Assembly: GCA_023362775.1 (NCBI GenBank)
Contig: JALMGJ010000008.1
Location: 41,703,501 to 41,767,500 of the forward strand
DNA from: Charina bottae
Taxonomy: Eukaryota; Chordata; Lepidosauria; Squamata; Charinaidae
Reading direction: 5' to 3'
DNA: 64,000 bases
A program made the position numbers and the translations under genes. Below are positions 10,706 to 22,396 of the stretch, in pieces (within the stretch, counting starts at the first letter, position 1; every line of letters starts with the position of its first letter). The notes under the pieces were generated by a model that was not told the origin of the DNA, did no database searches, and saw only the letters and a program-made list of their open reading frames with translations.

Positions 10706-11037
10706 GTGGTGGGTCAGCGGGTAAGACGCCAGGCTTGTCGATCGGAAGGTCGCAAGTTCGGAGGTTCGAATCCCTAGCCCCGCGTGACGGAGTGAGCTCC
10801 CGCACTCGCCCCAGCTCTTGCCAACCTAGCAATTCGAAAGCATGCAAATGCAAGTAGATGAATAGGTACCACTTCGGTGGGTACGTAACGGTGTTCCGTG
10901 TGCGTCATGCTGGCCAGATGACCGTGGAAGCGTCCTCGGACAACGCTGGCTCTTCGGCTAACAAACTGAGATGAGCACCGGCCCCTAGAGTTGGACATGA
11001 CTGCACAAATGTGCGGTGGGAACCTTTACCTTTACCT
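10706..11037 (+). mobile_element. Sauria SINE between 73-bp direct repeats
   Basis: A full-length SINE: head GTGGTGGGTCAGCGGG, B box GGTTCGAATCC, conserved middle and tail, ending CCTTTACCTTTACC. The flanks are the 73-bp repeats described on either side. The head differs from consensus by one base (GGGTCAG for GGCTCAG). Confidence 0.93.
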
Positions 11038-11110
11038 TCCTGCCTCCCTGGTGACCTCTTTGTATCAATGTTCTCAAACAAGTTGTCCAAGCTCGTTTCC
11101 AAGTAAAGGC
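11038..11110. repeat. Right copy of 73-bp direct repeat flanking a SINE
   Basis: Differs from the left copy by C/T in the CTGGYGACC segment and by A/C in the TCTCAAAMAAG segment. This is either an exceptionally long target-site duplication or a separate segmental event. Confidence 0.88.
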
Positions 11111-11535
11111 AGGCAGAGGAGATTTAGGCTTTGAAATGAGAAGAGCAACAATGACAGTGGGAGACTTGGTGCGAAATCTTATAAAGAATGGTTGTAGGAA
11201 CTGGGTATGTTCAGCCTAAATAAGGAGACATTATAGCAGTCTTCCAATCCCTGAAGACTTGTCACAAAGAAGAGGGTCTGGATTGATCCTCTGTGGTTTC
11301 TGAGGCAGGATAAGAACCAACGGGTGGAAGTTCTAGGAGAGAGATCCAAAGTCAAGATAAGGAATTTCCTGACCATGAGAACTGCCTCCTGGAGTCCTGG
11401 GGGCTTCATCACTGGAGGTTTCAAGCAAAGGTTGGGCAGCCATTTGTCTGTGATGGTCTGAAGTTTCCTGCCCTGGGGGGTGGTTGCACCAGAAGACCTC
11501 CAAGGCCCCTTCCAACCCTAGGATGTTATGAGTCT
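11111..11535 (+). mobile_element. CR1 LINE 3' region
   Basis: Contains CR1-type wording in order: TTCAGCCTAAATAAGGAGAC, AAGAGGGTCTGGATT, GAGGCAGGATAAGAACCAAC, GGAATTTCCTGACC, TGGGCAGCCATTTGTCTG, GACCTCCAAGGCCCCTTCC and finally CCTAGGATGTTATGAGTCTA. Non-coding tail of a truncated copy. Confidence 0.8.
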
Positions 11536-13465
11536 ACAACAGAATATGAAAGGCGTAGCTCAAGTTAACATAATGAAAATGTAAAGAGGAAACCAACTTT
11601 GAACTTACACCGTTGCATCAACTAAGAAAATGTCTTCTGTGAGGTACAAGACATCCAGACCTACTAAAGGCAGGACTACAATTGCCAGCAAGGTAGGTTT
11701 CAGAGGGGTATGTTGGAGGGGGCAAAGGATGAAAGCAGTGCCATAAAATCACACTGCAAGGTCCATCCCTTTCCTGCATGTGTATCATGGCACTGCATGC
11801 ACATAAGAAAGGACTGGAATTTGCAGCGTGCACAACCGTATTTTTTTTCATTTTAATAAAAGTGTAGGATCCTGCAGATGCCTCGGAAAGATCTGGTAGG
11901 CATAGGTATGGACCATAAAGAATTTTCACCTCTGCTAGATGGAAGTTTTTACTGACTTAAATCCTGCATTTCCCCCTTCTGCCAGTTCTCATTCAATTTG
12001 ATAGAAGGAAATTTGCTTTGGAAAAGTCTTTCCATGGAGTAGAGTGTTTTGATGAAATTATCCTGGTTTCAGTGGTGTTCTTGCCCTGATGTAGTAACAA
12101 GCAGGCTCAAGAGCATGGATGAATGCCCTGCTTTTCATTGTCCAGTGATGCCTCCAACAGTCCCTGGTTTTCCATGCTTTCATTAAATCCCACGAGAAAT
12201 CTCATGAGCAAATTTCTGCCTTGGAACTTTTCCAGGGGCAGATCTTTTGGCACCATTCAGAGGAACTCCTGTCCTTGAGAAACTGCTGGAGAACTTCTCT
12301 GCCTTGGAAGAAATCCAGAGAAATTGTCCACTTAGTTCCTTCACCCACCAAACCAGAAGAGCATTCTGAAAGGCTATGGTGTCTAGCAATCTAAGAGTCC
12401 TTGAGAGGAGCAGATCCCCCAAAATGATAAAGATGGCTTCTTTATACAAAGATAGCATGACTCATTCCTTTGGACACGTAAGGCATGCAACAGCTGCTTT
12501 TGCTTCCAACCTATCTTGTGTTTATTGGGCTTTATGAGAGCATTCACCCAATGCTTAACATGTAACAAGAGACTAAGTCTTGGGAAATGCATGGAAATTA
12601 ATGCAGGACATCTGTTTGAGGGTGTCTCTTTCACTGTATAGTCAGAAAAGGGGAGAGAGGAAAGAAGACAGCAGGCAATAATTAATGCAAACGAAGAATT
12701 TCTCTCCTGGATTGCTAGGCTGTATTTATGAATTTGGGGGTATGTAGCTCCTGGCTGACTGATCTACACACAACAGGTGCTTTTCTGCGGAAAGAAACCT
12801 GAGTGCCTGTTTGTCATAGCTGAAAACAGTTGATGTTGCAGCAAGAATTATTCTGGCAAACTGAACGGGAAGACAAGACTAAATCCTGATTATTGCAGCC
12901 TGCAATACGGAGGTGATCATACACGGAGGTGTTCATGTTCACGGACTGCCTCTGGTACGGCACTTATTATCAATTTAAAAATATGAAGCTTAATCTAAAA
13001 TCGTCCATTGCGACCACTCAAAGAACGTTATTCAAATAAAAGTTAATACGGCAGTGATTCTGCACATGCCATTGGCTTGCACACACAGTGCCTCCATCTT
13101 TATTACTAGCAGCTAGAAGTGACAACTGTGCTTAATTCACCAAAGTTTATGTTAGGTACAATGGAGCTGAGTTCCAGCCTATCTGGAGGGGGCCAGTTTG
13201 TGAAAGGCTGATCTAATCATATCAGAAGTTAAATATTACCACACATTTATATTTAAAAACTGAAAAAAAGGAGTTTGAAAACAGCAAGATGCTTCTCAGT
13301 GGATGGCAGACATTAAGCATAACCAGCTCCCAACATGTTTACTCACACAAATAGCATTTAGACAGCACTGCTGGCTTGGAAGAAGACACACCAAAGCGGG
13401 CATTGTATGATTAACAGTGACCAGCCTATTGTTTCCAAGACTTTTCTCTATTCCTGATCTGCAGT
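11536..13465. other. Unassigned DNA
   Basis: Almost 2 kb without a recognisable repeat or conserved coding frame. Confidence 0.5.
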
Positions 13466-13473
13466 CTTTAGAG

Positions 13474-13608
13474 CAGTGTTTCTCAACCTTGGCCACGTTA
13501 AGATGTGTGGACTTCAACTCCCAGAATTCCCCAGCCAGCATGGTTGGCTGGGGAATTCTGGGAGTTGAAGTCCACACATCTTAACGTGGCCAAGGTTGAG
13601 AAACACTG
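13474..13608. mobile_element. Palindromic hAT MITE (CAGTGTTTCTCAACC termini)
   Basis: A 135-bp near-perfect inverted repeat, beginning CAGTGTTTCTCAACCTTGGC and ending with its complement. It is flanked by a perfect 8-bp duplication CTTTAGAG (13466-13473 and 13609-13616). The arms carry GACTTCAACTCCCAGAATTC. The RNA or single strand would fold into one long hairpin. Two related copies lie at 15654 and 43245. Confidence 0.93.
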
Positions 13609-13762
13609 CTTTAGAGAGACCTTAACCAATACTTTTTAATCAGCTGTCTGTCAGACTTTCTATAATCATTAAGATTATACAGTGCTTCAGAGACAAGTCC
13701 AAAAAGATACTTGAGAACACACAGGCCCATAAATGTTGCACCTGTCTGCACATTTCAAGCAG

Positions 13763-13849
13763 ATGCGTCTTTTCCTGGGCTCACCTGACAGTTGCCGAGG
13801 GCAGCCGTGTGATCCTGGGAAAAGATGCAGCTGCTTTAAAGAGCTGCAA
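13763..13849. repeat. Unclassified repeat with an inverted arm; second copy at 63160
   Basis: GATGCGTCTTTTCCTGGG is followed about 35 bases later by a near-complement, CCTGGGAAAAGATGCAGC. The right arm plus CTGCTTTAAAGAGCTGCA matches 63160-63207 closely. No target duplication or terminal signature was found. Confidence 0.45.
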
Positions 13850-14040
13850 GCAGGTGTGACCTTTCATTCGTGCTCCCAAACACCTTTCTCAAATTATTAC
13901 GAAGTGCAGCACAGCCATAACAATCACCCACGTGATCTACAATCTGTGTTCACGGACTGCTGGCATTTCTGTCAACAGAAGAGCCTCATCCATATTTAAC
14001 ATGGAAACGCAAACACTTGCCTAAGTACGCAAAATGTTTA

Positions 14041-14056
14041 GGGGGGGGGGGGGGGA
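14041..14056. repeat. Poly-G run
   Basis: About 16 consecutive G residues. Similar runs occur at 22911 and 38702. Assembly length may be unreliable here. Confidence 0.9.
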
Positions 14057-14295
14057 GGCCTTGTGAGAATAGCCCTCCTGAAACCCGGAGATGTTTGAGC
14101 ATGAAAATGCACAGAGTGCAACCTGAGAAGGAAGAAATGAAAGGCAGTATTTTAGAAAAAGGCAAGGTGAAACAGAAGCATTCCGAGATCTAACATTTTC
14201 TCATAGATTCCATTATGCTTCTGGTGGCACTCATAAATATCTTACATCAATGAATTTTATTAGTTATGTGCTTTCTAAAGTATGATGGGTTAGGG

Positions 14296-14594
14296 CAGGG
14301 GTCCCCAAGCTGTGGGCCGTGGAGCTCCCTCCTGCAAACCCCACCCCCTGGTGCGCGTGATTACCCCGCCCCCGGTGCGCGCGATTGGCTCCTGCCTGCA
14401 AACCCCGCCCCCCCGGTGCACGCGATTGGCTCCCGCCTGCAAACACCCCCCCGGGGCACGCGATTGGCTCCCGCCTGCAAACCCCTCCCCGGTGCGCTCA
14501 ATTGGCTCCCACCTGCAAACCCCACCCCACCCGGTCCGTGGAAAAATTTTCTTCCACGACCAGTCCCTGGTGCCAGAAAGCTTGGGGACCGCTG
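14296..14594 (-). mobile_element. hAT element (CAGGGGTCCCC termini) with GC-rich internal repeats
   Basis: 299 bp, from CAGGGGTCCCCAAGCT to AGCTTGGGGACCGCTG, with a perfect 8-bp duplication GGTTAGGG (14288-14295 and 14595-14602). The core has about five tandem copies of a 34-40-bp unit containing GCGATTGGCTCC and CTGCAAACCCCGCCCC, i.e. a CCAAT box and GC box on the minus strand. Orientation is set by comparison with 38641. Confidence 0.9.
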
Positions 14595-14602
14595 GGTTAG
14601 GG

Positions 14603-15645
14603 AAGGTAACTTTTTTTAAGGGGGAAAAGATTGCAGGCTTCCAGAAAGCATCTGGTGGTGGACGACATGGACTGTGAGCCTGATCTGCTTTCGTTCTTCT
14701 TTGCAGTAACTATATGCATCTACCTTCCTGCACAGCTGCTTTCCCTCCATGGACTTCATTTCTGTCAGTCCTGATGTGAATTATTCTATTGGCACTAGCT
14801 TCTTCCACACGGCGGAGCCTGATCTGGCCCCAGGCCATGATTGGCATGTTGACGGTGGCATCTTCACACTAGGGGAATGTAGACCTGCGCCACGCTAAAA
14901 CGAGGGGAAATTACCTGCCAGCAGGGTTGGGAATGACATATTGATAAAGTACTTAGCCCACATTATGCACTTCAGGATTCAGTGACATACCCGTATACTG
15001 TGTCTGCCTCGTCTTTCACACTGCAAGAATCGGCAACTGAATTCTCTTCTAGTGCAGCTCCTGGTCAGAAGCCATTGAAGAAAAGATGATATCAGAGACA
15101 GGACCGGCTTCGTCAGGAAGAAAAGGCAGAGCACGGAGCCATGTCAGCCCCTGAGATTGGCTTGGCAGGTTAAAAAGACAGCTTTCGATTTTTTGCACTT
15201 CCATTCCAATTAACTGACAGTAGCAGGCTACCAGCGAGATTAGCCAAAGCCGACAGAGACCCAGAGAATCACAGAAGAAGAGTACAGAAACGCAAGCCGA
15301 GAAAATTGTAGAGGATTGAGACCACAGGCCCTTCCATGGGAGAAGACAGTTTTATTCTTTTTGCTCTAAAGAATACGGACCAAAATCAGCAACACTGAGT
15401 GAATATCTGTTTTCTTGTAAAGATGGCAAGAGGGTTATCTCTGCTCCTAAGGAAACAGACCAGCATGTATGGGTGTGCTAGAAAGGCAGGAAAACCCAGA
15501 GGTAGAATTGCAAAAAGCTAAGAATTGATGACAGGCAGCCCTAAATCCAATTTTTCTGCTCCCCCTGAATTCCCTCTATCCAGTGAAGTTCTGTAATTCT
15601 CCTGATTCAGGAAACACACAAAAACTGTTTTGCAAGGGCTTCATA
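14603..15645. other. Unassigned DNA
   Basis: No recognised repeat or gene. Confidence 0.45.
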
Positions 15646-15653
15646 TTTTAGAG

Positions 15654-15788
15654 CAGTGTTTCTCAACCTTGGCAATGTTAAGATGTGTGGACTTCAATTC
15701 CCAATATTCCCCAGCCAGTATGGCTGGCTGGGGAATTCTGGGAGTTGAAGTCCACACATCTTAAAGTTGCCACGGTTGAGAAAAACTG
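15654..15788. mobile_element. Palindromic hAT MITE, second copy
   Basis: 135 bp, same structure as 13474-13608 with scattered arm mismatches. Perfect 8-bp duplication TTTTAGAG (15646-15653 and 15789-15796). Confidence 0.92.
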
Positions 15789-16852
15789 TTTTAGAGGATC
15801 ACCCTACTTTTAAGGTTTAAGACAGACCCTAAAAAATAAAGGCAACTCCCAACTCCCTTAAAAAAAAACACAAGAAGAAACTGAAAATGGGCTTATTTAC
15901 ATGTCTGCCTACTGCATACGCAGGGGTGTCCAAGGAGGATCAAAAAATTCAAGATGGCATTCATGATTGTGGCATGAAAGCCTTGCCTTTTTTTCACACG
16001 TATTGCATGCACAATGCATATAAAAACCAATCAGGGCTTCAATCATACAGTTGCGGCCAACATCTTGATGTTTTTTACATGCTCCCTACGGATAACCCTG
16101 TATGTATAATCATGTTGACTACTGCAGCATTTGCCTCCCGAATAATTAGGCTGACCATACGTACCGTTTTAAATGGGACAGTACCGTTTTTTTCACATTT
16201 CCCAACTGTCCCGTTTTAATATAAATGTCAATTTTGTCCCGTTTTTTTTAAAAAAATAGCAAAATGTCAGGCATGGCAAGATTGATTCAGCCAAGATGCA
16301 ATTATCATTTAAAAAGTGCTTGATTGAGGTGCCTGATGTTGGGTGAAACTAGAGAGGGGCAAGGAAGGCGGAAAGAGAGAGAGGGAGACAGAGAGAGACG
16401 GGGAGAGAGATCTTTGCCACCGCCTCTGCTCTGCTCTTAGCTGGTCGCTCTCTGCTCTCTGTTTATTTTATTAAAATGCGTTCAGGATGTGACCCCGCCC
16501 CCTTTTTTCAAGAGTGAAACTGATTATTTCTCCAGTTCGGCAAGACAGAGTCTTTCGTTTGGGATTGTGGGAGAGAGAGAAAGAGGGAGAAAAAAAAGCA
16601 GGAGGAGGAGGATGGAAGGCAGAAGGAAGAGAAGCCTTGCCGGGCGTGGAGTTTTTGAATCCTCCCTTCCCTGCCTCTCTTCTCTCCCCCCCTCCCCTCC
16701 TTCCTGCGATCCGTGATGTCACAAAGCCCGTGAGCTGTGCTTTCCCCATTTGCCTCCTGTCAAATACAGTCCCCCTCTATGTCTACCTAAATTTTTGTAT
16801 GAGTTCTGTCACTGAAGAATAATTGTTAGCTCAATTATGTTCATGTAATAAA

Positions 16853-16857
16853 ACTTT

Positions 16858-16888
<31 letters not shown>

Positions 16889-17010
16889 CGCATTTATACC
16901 CCGCCTATCCCCTCCCTAGACGGAAGGCTCTAGGCGGCTTACATACATTGCAATTCATATTTATACATTCAATATTAAACAATGTTTACCGCGCGCTGAG
17001 GGAAGGGGTA
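16853..17010 (-). mobile_element. L2 LINE 3' end
   Basis: A TTTA microsatellite followed by ATACCCCGCCTATCCC and CTAGGCGGCTTACA. Read on the minus strand this is the typical L2-like terminus (GCCGCCTAGAGCC ... GGCGGG ... AAATAAATAAA). Confidence 0.7.
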
Positions 17011-17189
17011 AGGAACCGACTCTTCTTCAGTGGGTATTGGACTACAAGTCCCAGGATACCTTGCTTCTGAGTCGGCTGCTGACATCCTGGATGTTGCTAT
17101 TCGGGATCTGTCGTCCTCCGCCGCCATTCACGGGATCTTCTTTGTGCCGAGGGCAACCCCCGACAGGACGCCAGCACATTTTCCCACGT

Positions 17190-17357
17190 AAGGTGGTACC
17201 CATTTATCTACTTGCATTAGCTTTCGAACTGTTGGGTTGACAGGAGCTGGGACAAGTGACGAGAGCTCACCTCGCCACACGGAGATTCGAACTGCCGACC
17301 TACTGACTGGCAGTCCTACAGCATCAGCGGTTTAACCCGCTGAGCTACCGCGCCGCG
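17190..17357 (-). mobile_element. Sauria SINE 5' part, older variant
   Basis: On the minus strand: GCGGTAGCTCAGCGGGTTAA (A box), GGCAGTTCGAATCTCC (B box) and GGTGAGCTCTCGTCAC, ending around the GGTACCACCTTACGTGGG middle. The 3' tail is missing. More diverged than the ten other copies. Confidence 0.75.
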
Positions 17358-17564
17358 TTTTTCATTTTAATGAAAACAAAAATATTTTTATATATACAGT
17401 AAAATGTTAAAGGACCAGCAAATGGATCCTAAAAACTATTTAAAACTTTTTTATCATCTTACTTTTTCACGAATACGGAATATTACATAAGTTTAACCCC
17501 GTCCCATTTTTGCCATCCCAATGTCCCATTTTTGTCTCAAGGAAATATGGTCAGCCTACAAGTA

Positions 17565-17953
17565 ACATAAAGTGAGGTCCTCGGCTGCCCAAAATATTGG
17601 TCATCCCTGAACTCCCAAACACAGAATTCAACATCCTGAAAGTATAAACCGGTCTTTACCCCACTCTGCTGTTCTCCAGGTGCTTGGGACTCCAACTCCC
17701 AGAATTCCTCGCTGCTTGGAATTCTGGGAATTCCTGTCCTAGCATATTTAGAAATTATCAGGTTGGGAAAGATGGGAGACCACCAAGATTACAGACTACA
17801 GTAGGGGATTTAAAAACATCCTGGAAAGAAACAATGGCAAAGTGATTCCAAAGTATATGGATATTTTCATGAAATCACCAATAGTCAAGCTTGACTCAAG
17901 AGAGACTATACCCCCCCCCCCCAAAAAAGGGTGGAGCAAATACAACGGTCAAA
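17565..17953. other. Unassigned DNA with a small palindromic remnant
   Basis: At about 17688-17750, GACTCCAACTCCCAGAATTC and GGAATTCTGGGAATTCC form a short inverted repeat resembling hAT MITE arms, without recognisable ends. A poly-C run lies at about 17911-17921. Confidence 0.4.
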
Positions 17954-18188
17954 CTACAGGTTGTCCTTGTTGCGCGACTACAATTGGGACCAGCAACTCA
18001 GTTGTTAAGCGAAGCGGTTGCTAAGAGAAACGGCAACTGTGCTTACGATCTTACTTCAGCTTTCCTTTGCTTTACAGACCTGCGAAGTTCATCAATGCAA
18101 GGATTGGTCACAAAGTTTCTTTTTCATCACTGTCATAACTGCAAATGATCGCTAAACAAGGCAGTCACTAACCGAGGACTATCTGTAA
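17954..18188. mobile_element. TIR MITE (TACAGGTAGTCC-type termini)
   Basis: Begins TACAGGTTGTCCTTG and ends CGAGGACTATCTGTA, imperfect inverted repeats bounded by TA. The interior GACTACAATTGGGACCAGCAA...GTTGTTAAGCGAAGCGG matches a longer copy at 63298-63671. Non-coding. Tc1/mariner-like origin is an inference from the TA ends. Confidence 0.75.
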
Positions 18189-19519
18189 AGGAACACTGGC
18201 TACGTTATTTAATCAGATTTCCTTGATTTGCCTAAATGAGACAAGTGCACAATTTTGTTTCCTATTATTTTTTTTTCCTTTTAGCACAAAGTAGGCATAA
18301 AACAAGCGAAGCAAAGGTTTGCAAAGATGGGCTTTATTAAGACCTTTCAAAATAAGGGGAGGTTAATCGTTGGAGATAATGACATTCTTAGAAAAACCCA
18401 GAAAAAAATGTTACTGAAAGTTTCCTTCTCCAAGCAGACCAACACGAAAGTGTTCCTTTAAAATGAAAAAGGAGCAGGGAAAAGTCAATGATTTCAGCCT
18501 GAACGCACACGGCACCGAGCTCTTAGTACAACACGAAATGAGGCTGCAATGGCAAATATAATAAATTTGGAAAAGAGGAATGGGCTAAGTGTTTTCCTAC
18601 AAATGCATAAGCATATCCCATTTGGAAAACCATTTAAGCACATTCTTTCCTTTCCTCTGTGGTGCACCATCCCTTGCATTTGATCTCTCCTCTAATGAGT
18701 AATAACAATGTTTATGTTTCTTCATTACCACATAGTAAATCCAAGAGCTTTACTCCAGTTCTCAACCAGGAAGAAGATATCAGGAGCAGAGGAAAAGAAG
18801 GGTTGAATTTCTGTACTGTAAATCAGAAAATACCTTGATTTGATACAGACCATACGGAAAAGGCTGAAAGAAAACGGGTTATCTAAGTGGCCATCAATAC
18901 TTATTGCCCATTCAATTCCTAGTAGACTCTGAGTGGAATACAAGGTCAAAGGAAACATTTTTTTTAAAAAAAGTATATAGAATTAAAATAATATGATCCA
19001 AAAAAAATTCAATAACATCATAGGTGCCCCAAGAAACTACACAAACTAAGTTAAGGGCCAAACGCAATGTGCCTCAAATTTCCCCTTTGGTTTCTCTCAG
19101 GGTCCCTGTCTCACCTGACTCTCTTTGAAAAACCCTTTGAATTAAAAATAATGGGAAGCTGGACACAGCTTCCAATGCCACTTTATTTCCAGGAAGGTTC
19201 CTGGGCCCCATAAGTATCCTTCGGAAATAAAAATGGTGGGTGGTTGCAACTTGGGATGTCTTAGGAAATGTGCCCCCCACCTGTCCAGAAAAGGTAATTA
19301 AGGTGATAGAGAATTTCCTATGGGGTGAACTGAGCTGGGAGATTGCTGTCATCAGTTTGCTTACATTGCGATTGGCCACGCCCATTACGGCTGCCATTTT
19401 ATAGATAAACCTCCCATTTGGGGCAGGGAGTTCATTAGGCAGGCCTAGTCTTGGCTGAAAAGTCATATACAGGATGGGGAGGAAATTAAGATTAAATGGG
19501 AATTTGACCATCCCCAGCC
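18189..19519. other. Unassigned DNA
   Basis: A minus-strand open frame of 145 codons (19074-19511) resembles nothing I know and is probably chance. No repeat recognised. Confidence 0.45.
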
Positions 19520-19524
19520 TGACG

Positions 19525-19781
19525 TGTCAGCTATTTAAAGTAGACCAGGTCAGACAATGGACATCATAAGAAATACTAAACTCTACTTTATTGATATGGG
19601 CTGTAATAATAGAATCTTGAAAGCCCAGCAGTGTTTTCCCTTCCTTCCCTCTTATACCAAAGAGAGTCAAGGTGGGGTAAATCTTGAGATTTTTTCTCAC
19701 ACTTTCCTGTTTTCCTGGGCTAAGCTGATGTTTCTGTAATGGCTGCTGCATATTTTCTTCTGCTATTATAATTCCCATCCA
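19525..19781 (-). mobile_element. Diverged solo LTR, family 2
   Basis: Starts TGTCAGCTATTTAAAGTAGA and aligns through CTACTTTATTG...GTAATAATAGAATCTTG with the other family-2 LTRs. The end is at about CCCATCCA. The flanking TGACG/TGATG matches in 4 of 5. Minus-strand AATAAA is visible. Older than the copies at 6433 and 23317. Confidence 0.65.
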
Positions 19782-19786
19782 TGATG

Positions 19787-20086
19787 GGAGGGAAATTATG
19801 GAAACATGCCCAATATACTTGAAGGGCATCAGGATGCAGAAAACTCATATTTCAGAATCGTTATGCAAAGTCATTGTCTCTGTCTATATGGGATGTTTAA
19901 ATATCATGAACTTGGCAGAAGCCAACTGAAAGCCCTGACAGAACAATATATAATCAAGGGAAGAACATGTCACTAATTGGATATATAGGCCCCAGAACAT
20001 ATGTCTCAGAAGAAAGGCAGGACATAAATATAGTAGTGGTGATGGTAGCAGTGGTAACAACATGTTGAAATGGGAGCCTACTTAAA
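19787..20086. other. Unassigned DNA
   Basis: No recognised feature. Confidence 0.45.
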
Positions 20087-20094
20087 CTCTACCC

Positions 20095-20327
20095 CAGAGC
20101 TTTCCAAACTTTTCATGTTGGTGACACACTTTTTAGACATGCATCATTTCGCGACACACTCTTACAGCAGGGCATCATTTCGCGACACACTCTTACAGCA
20201 GGGCACAAGGCAGGCACTAGGACCTGCGCGGAATCACAGCAGGTTTGGAGGCAGCAGCAGCCGCGACACACCCAGACACTGCAGCCGACACACTAACATG
20301 TCGCGACACACAGTTTGGAAAGCTCTG
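20095..20327 (+). mobile_element. CAGAGCTTTCC-family hAT MITE, 1 minisatellite unit
   Basis: 233 bp, the shortest complete minisatellite-type copy. Perfect duplication CTCTACCC (20087-20094 and 20328-20335). The left part carries a tandem duplication of the TCGCGACACACTCTTACAGC segment. Only one ACTAGGACCTGC unit is present. Confidence 0.92.
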
Positions 20328-20335
20328 CTCTACCC

Positions 20336-20899
20336 TAAGGGACTAGCAAGACATGTCTTTAAAGACTCTCTTTTCAGATCCAAGGCTACAGTTCAGTATA
20401 AGACTTAACGCACCTATGCCAGGCTTCCAGTCTGGATTGGGGTCTCCATGCCTGCTCTTTACTATTTAATTGTATCTTCTAAATTTGCTAATGATATCTC
20501 ATCAAGTCTGGTCCTGAAAGTGTGTCTCACTCCTTTGAGAAATGCAATTCCATGGTAGGGGTTACTGGCTCTCATCTTCTATTCATGGAAGAGAGATTAA
20601 CAAGAATTGTAATGATCAGGGATATTGAAACTCTAGGGACAGTAGAAGTTGGGGGCTTTTGGTTGGACAGAGTGCACGGACGAAATGAGGTTAAACAGAG
20701 GGTTAAAGCAACATTTCCTGACTGGTACAAGCCTTCAACTCCCTCACTCATCTAGGAAGCTGCCACGTCTAACTAGCAATAACAGCCCAGGCTTCTGAGT
20801 AATACATACAGTATCATTTGCAGTGATGACACCATGACACACATGACAGCATCATGGCTTCTATTAGACACCTATGGATATGAGTCAAATAGATATGTT
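20336..20899. other. Unassigned DNA
   Basis: No recognised feature. Confidence 0.45.
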
Positions 20900-20911
20900 T
20901 TCATTACTCTT

Positions 20912-21250
20912 TAAAAAAGGTAAAGGTTCCCCCCGCACATTTGTGCAGTCGTGTCCGACTCTAGGGGCTGGTGCTCATCTCCGTTTGTTAGCCGAAGAGC
21001 CAGCGTTGTCCGAAGATGCTTCCGCGGTCATGTGGCCGGCATGACGTGCGCGGAACGCTGTTACCTTCCCACCGAAGTGGTACCTATCTATCTACTTGCA
21101 TTTGCATGCTTTCGAATTGCTAGGTTGGCAAGAGCTGGGGCTAGTGCGGGAGCTCACTCCGTCATGGGGGGCTAGGGAATCGAACCTCCGAACTTGCGAT
21201 CTTCCGAACGACAAGCCTGGCGTCTTACTCGCTGAGCCACCATGCCCCCA
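20912..21250 (-). mobile_element. Sauria SINE, full length
   Basis: Tail at left (AAGGTAAAGGTTCCCC), head at right. Perfect target duplication TTCATTACTCTT (20900-20911 and 21251-21262). Confidence 0.93.
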
Positions 21251-21369
21251 TTCATTACTCTTACTAAGACCCAAGGTTGACCAAAATATATCATTGGCGA
21301 TCACTCGTAGCCGAGTAAGATTGTCTTCCAAGGGTAAAATTTTAACAGTGGATCCGTAAGTGGCTGTAA

Positions 21370-21525
21370 AAGAAGACGCTTCCACGGTCATGTGGCCATG
21401 ACGCACGCGGAAAACTGTTACCTACCCACCGAAGTGGTACCTATTCATCTACTTGCATTGGCATGCTTTCGAATTGCTAGGATGGCAAGAGCTGGGGCTA
21501 GTGTGGGAGTTCACTCCACCTAGTT
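21370..21525 (-). mobile_element. Sauria SINE fragment, middle region only
   Basis: Carries GAAGACGCTTCCACGGTCAT through ACCGAAGTGGTACC, CTTTCGAATTGCTAGG and GGGAGTTCACTCC. It lacks both the tRNA head and the Bov-B-like tail. Confidence 0.82.
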
Positions 21526-22388
21526 GCTAAACCCTAACACTAAAGAGGGACGGCTGAGATGGAGTTGTTGTGACTGAGGAACATAACTCAATCATCCACT
21601 ACTAATCACCTGATTGGTGAGTCAGCCGCACCTTAAGCCCCTCCCCCTCCGAATATGTGTTCAGCAAGCAAGCAAACATATACTCCACTTAGGCAGAGGA
21701 AAACCCACAGAGCTTCACTCAATTCACCATACAGCCTGCCTTAAGCTCCGCTGAACGCTCTACCAACCCCTGGGCAAAGCTGTATGTCAGCACAGTACAA
21801 TATGGGAAACCAGTCATTGAGTTGCCCAAGAGGTATAGAATACCAATGTCAATCATGTATTTTAATTTGGGGACAGATGTTTACATGCAGTACAACACAC
21901 ACAGAGAGAGATGACACATCAATGGACACAACGTCAATGCTGCAGAAGAGAAATTGCCGGAGGGTTTTGTCTTGCCTTTCAGCGCAGCAAACCTGATGAA
22001 TAATGGACTTCAGATTTGAAAAAGGAATTAGTTAATTGAAGCCAACTGGAAAACTGATTTGGTGGAAAAAGCGAACAGCAGAACTTAGATGAATTGTCAA
22101 AAAATCTGATAAAGGTGAAAGCAGAATTTATTTGTCTGTGGATGTTGTCCCACGTGGAGTTCCTTACCACACTGCTTTCCTTTTCAAAGATTACACCTGC
22201 AGAACAGCCAGCTCCAACCTAGTGAACTCCAGGAATGATGTTGTAGTCCAACACAGTTGGGGAAAGCTAACTTGGCATCTGTAAGCCTACAGTCTGCTTC
22301 TCCTTTTCGGTTCAGTGGCTGGATTCACACAACCTGCTAAAGCCAGAACCAAATAAATCACAAACCGCAGGACAACTTTTAGCTTAGC
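21526..22388. other. Unassigned DNA
   Basis: No recognised feature. A CCCCTCCCCCTCC-containing stretch near 21640 and AGCAAGCAAGCAAAC near 21670 look like possible LTR promoter wording but could not be bounded. Confidence 0.4.
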
Positions 22389-22396
22389 GTATAAAC

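Larger units (their letters stand above)
16149..17556. mobile_element. Inverted-repeat DNA element (GGCTGACCATA termini) with nested insertions
   Basis: GGCTGACCATA at 16149-16159 is perfectly inverted at 17546-17556, and TA lies just outside each end, consistent with a TA target duplication. Both ends also contain AAATGGGACA-type and CCCGTTTT/CCCATTTT motifs. The interior is non-coding, GA-rich (about 16340-16420, 16560-16640), and contains an L2 3' end and a SINE that seem to be later insertions. The TA duplication would suit the Tc1/mariner superfamily, but no transposase is present. Confidence 0.6.

Noticed and set aside
10706..11037. tRNA-like A and B boxes in the Sauria SINE heads, considered as tRNA genes
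   Set aside because: The heads continue directly into the SINE body, lack a proper 3' acceptor end and occur in about ten dispersed copies with target duplications.
19074..19511. 145-codon minus-strand open frame next to a solo LTR, considered as retroelement coding sequence
   Set aside because: No protease, polymerase, gag or envelope motif seen, and the neighbouring LTR has its own near-matching 5-bp flanks, so it is solo.
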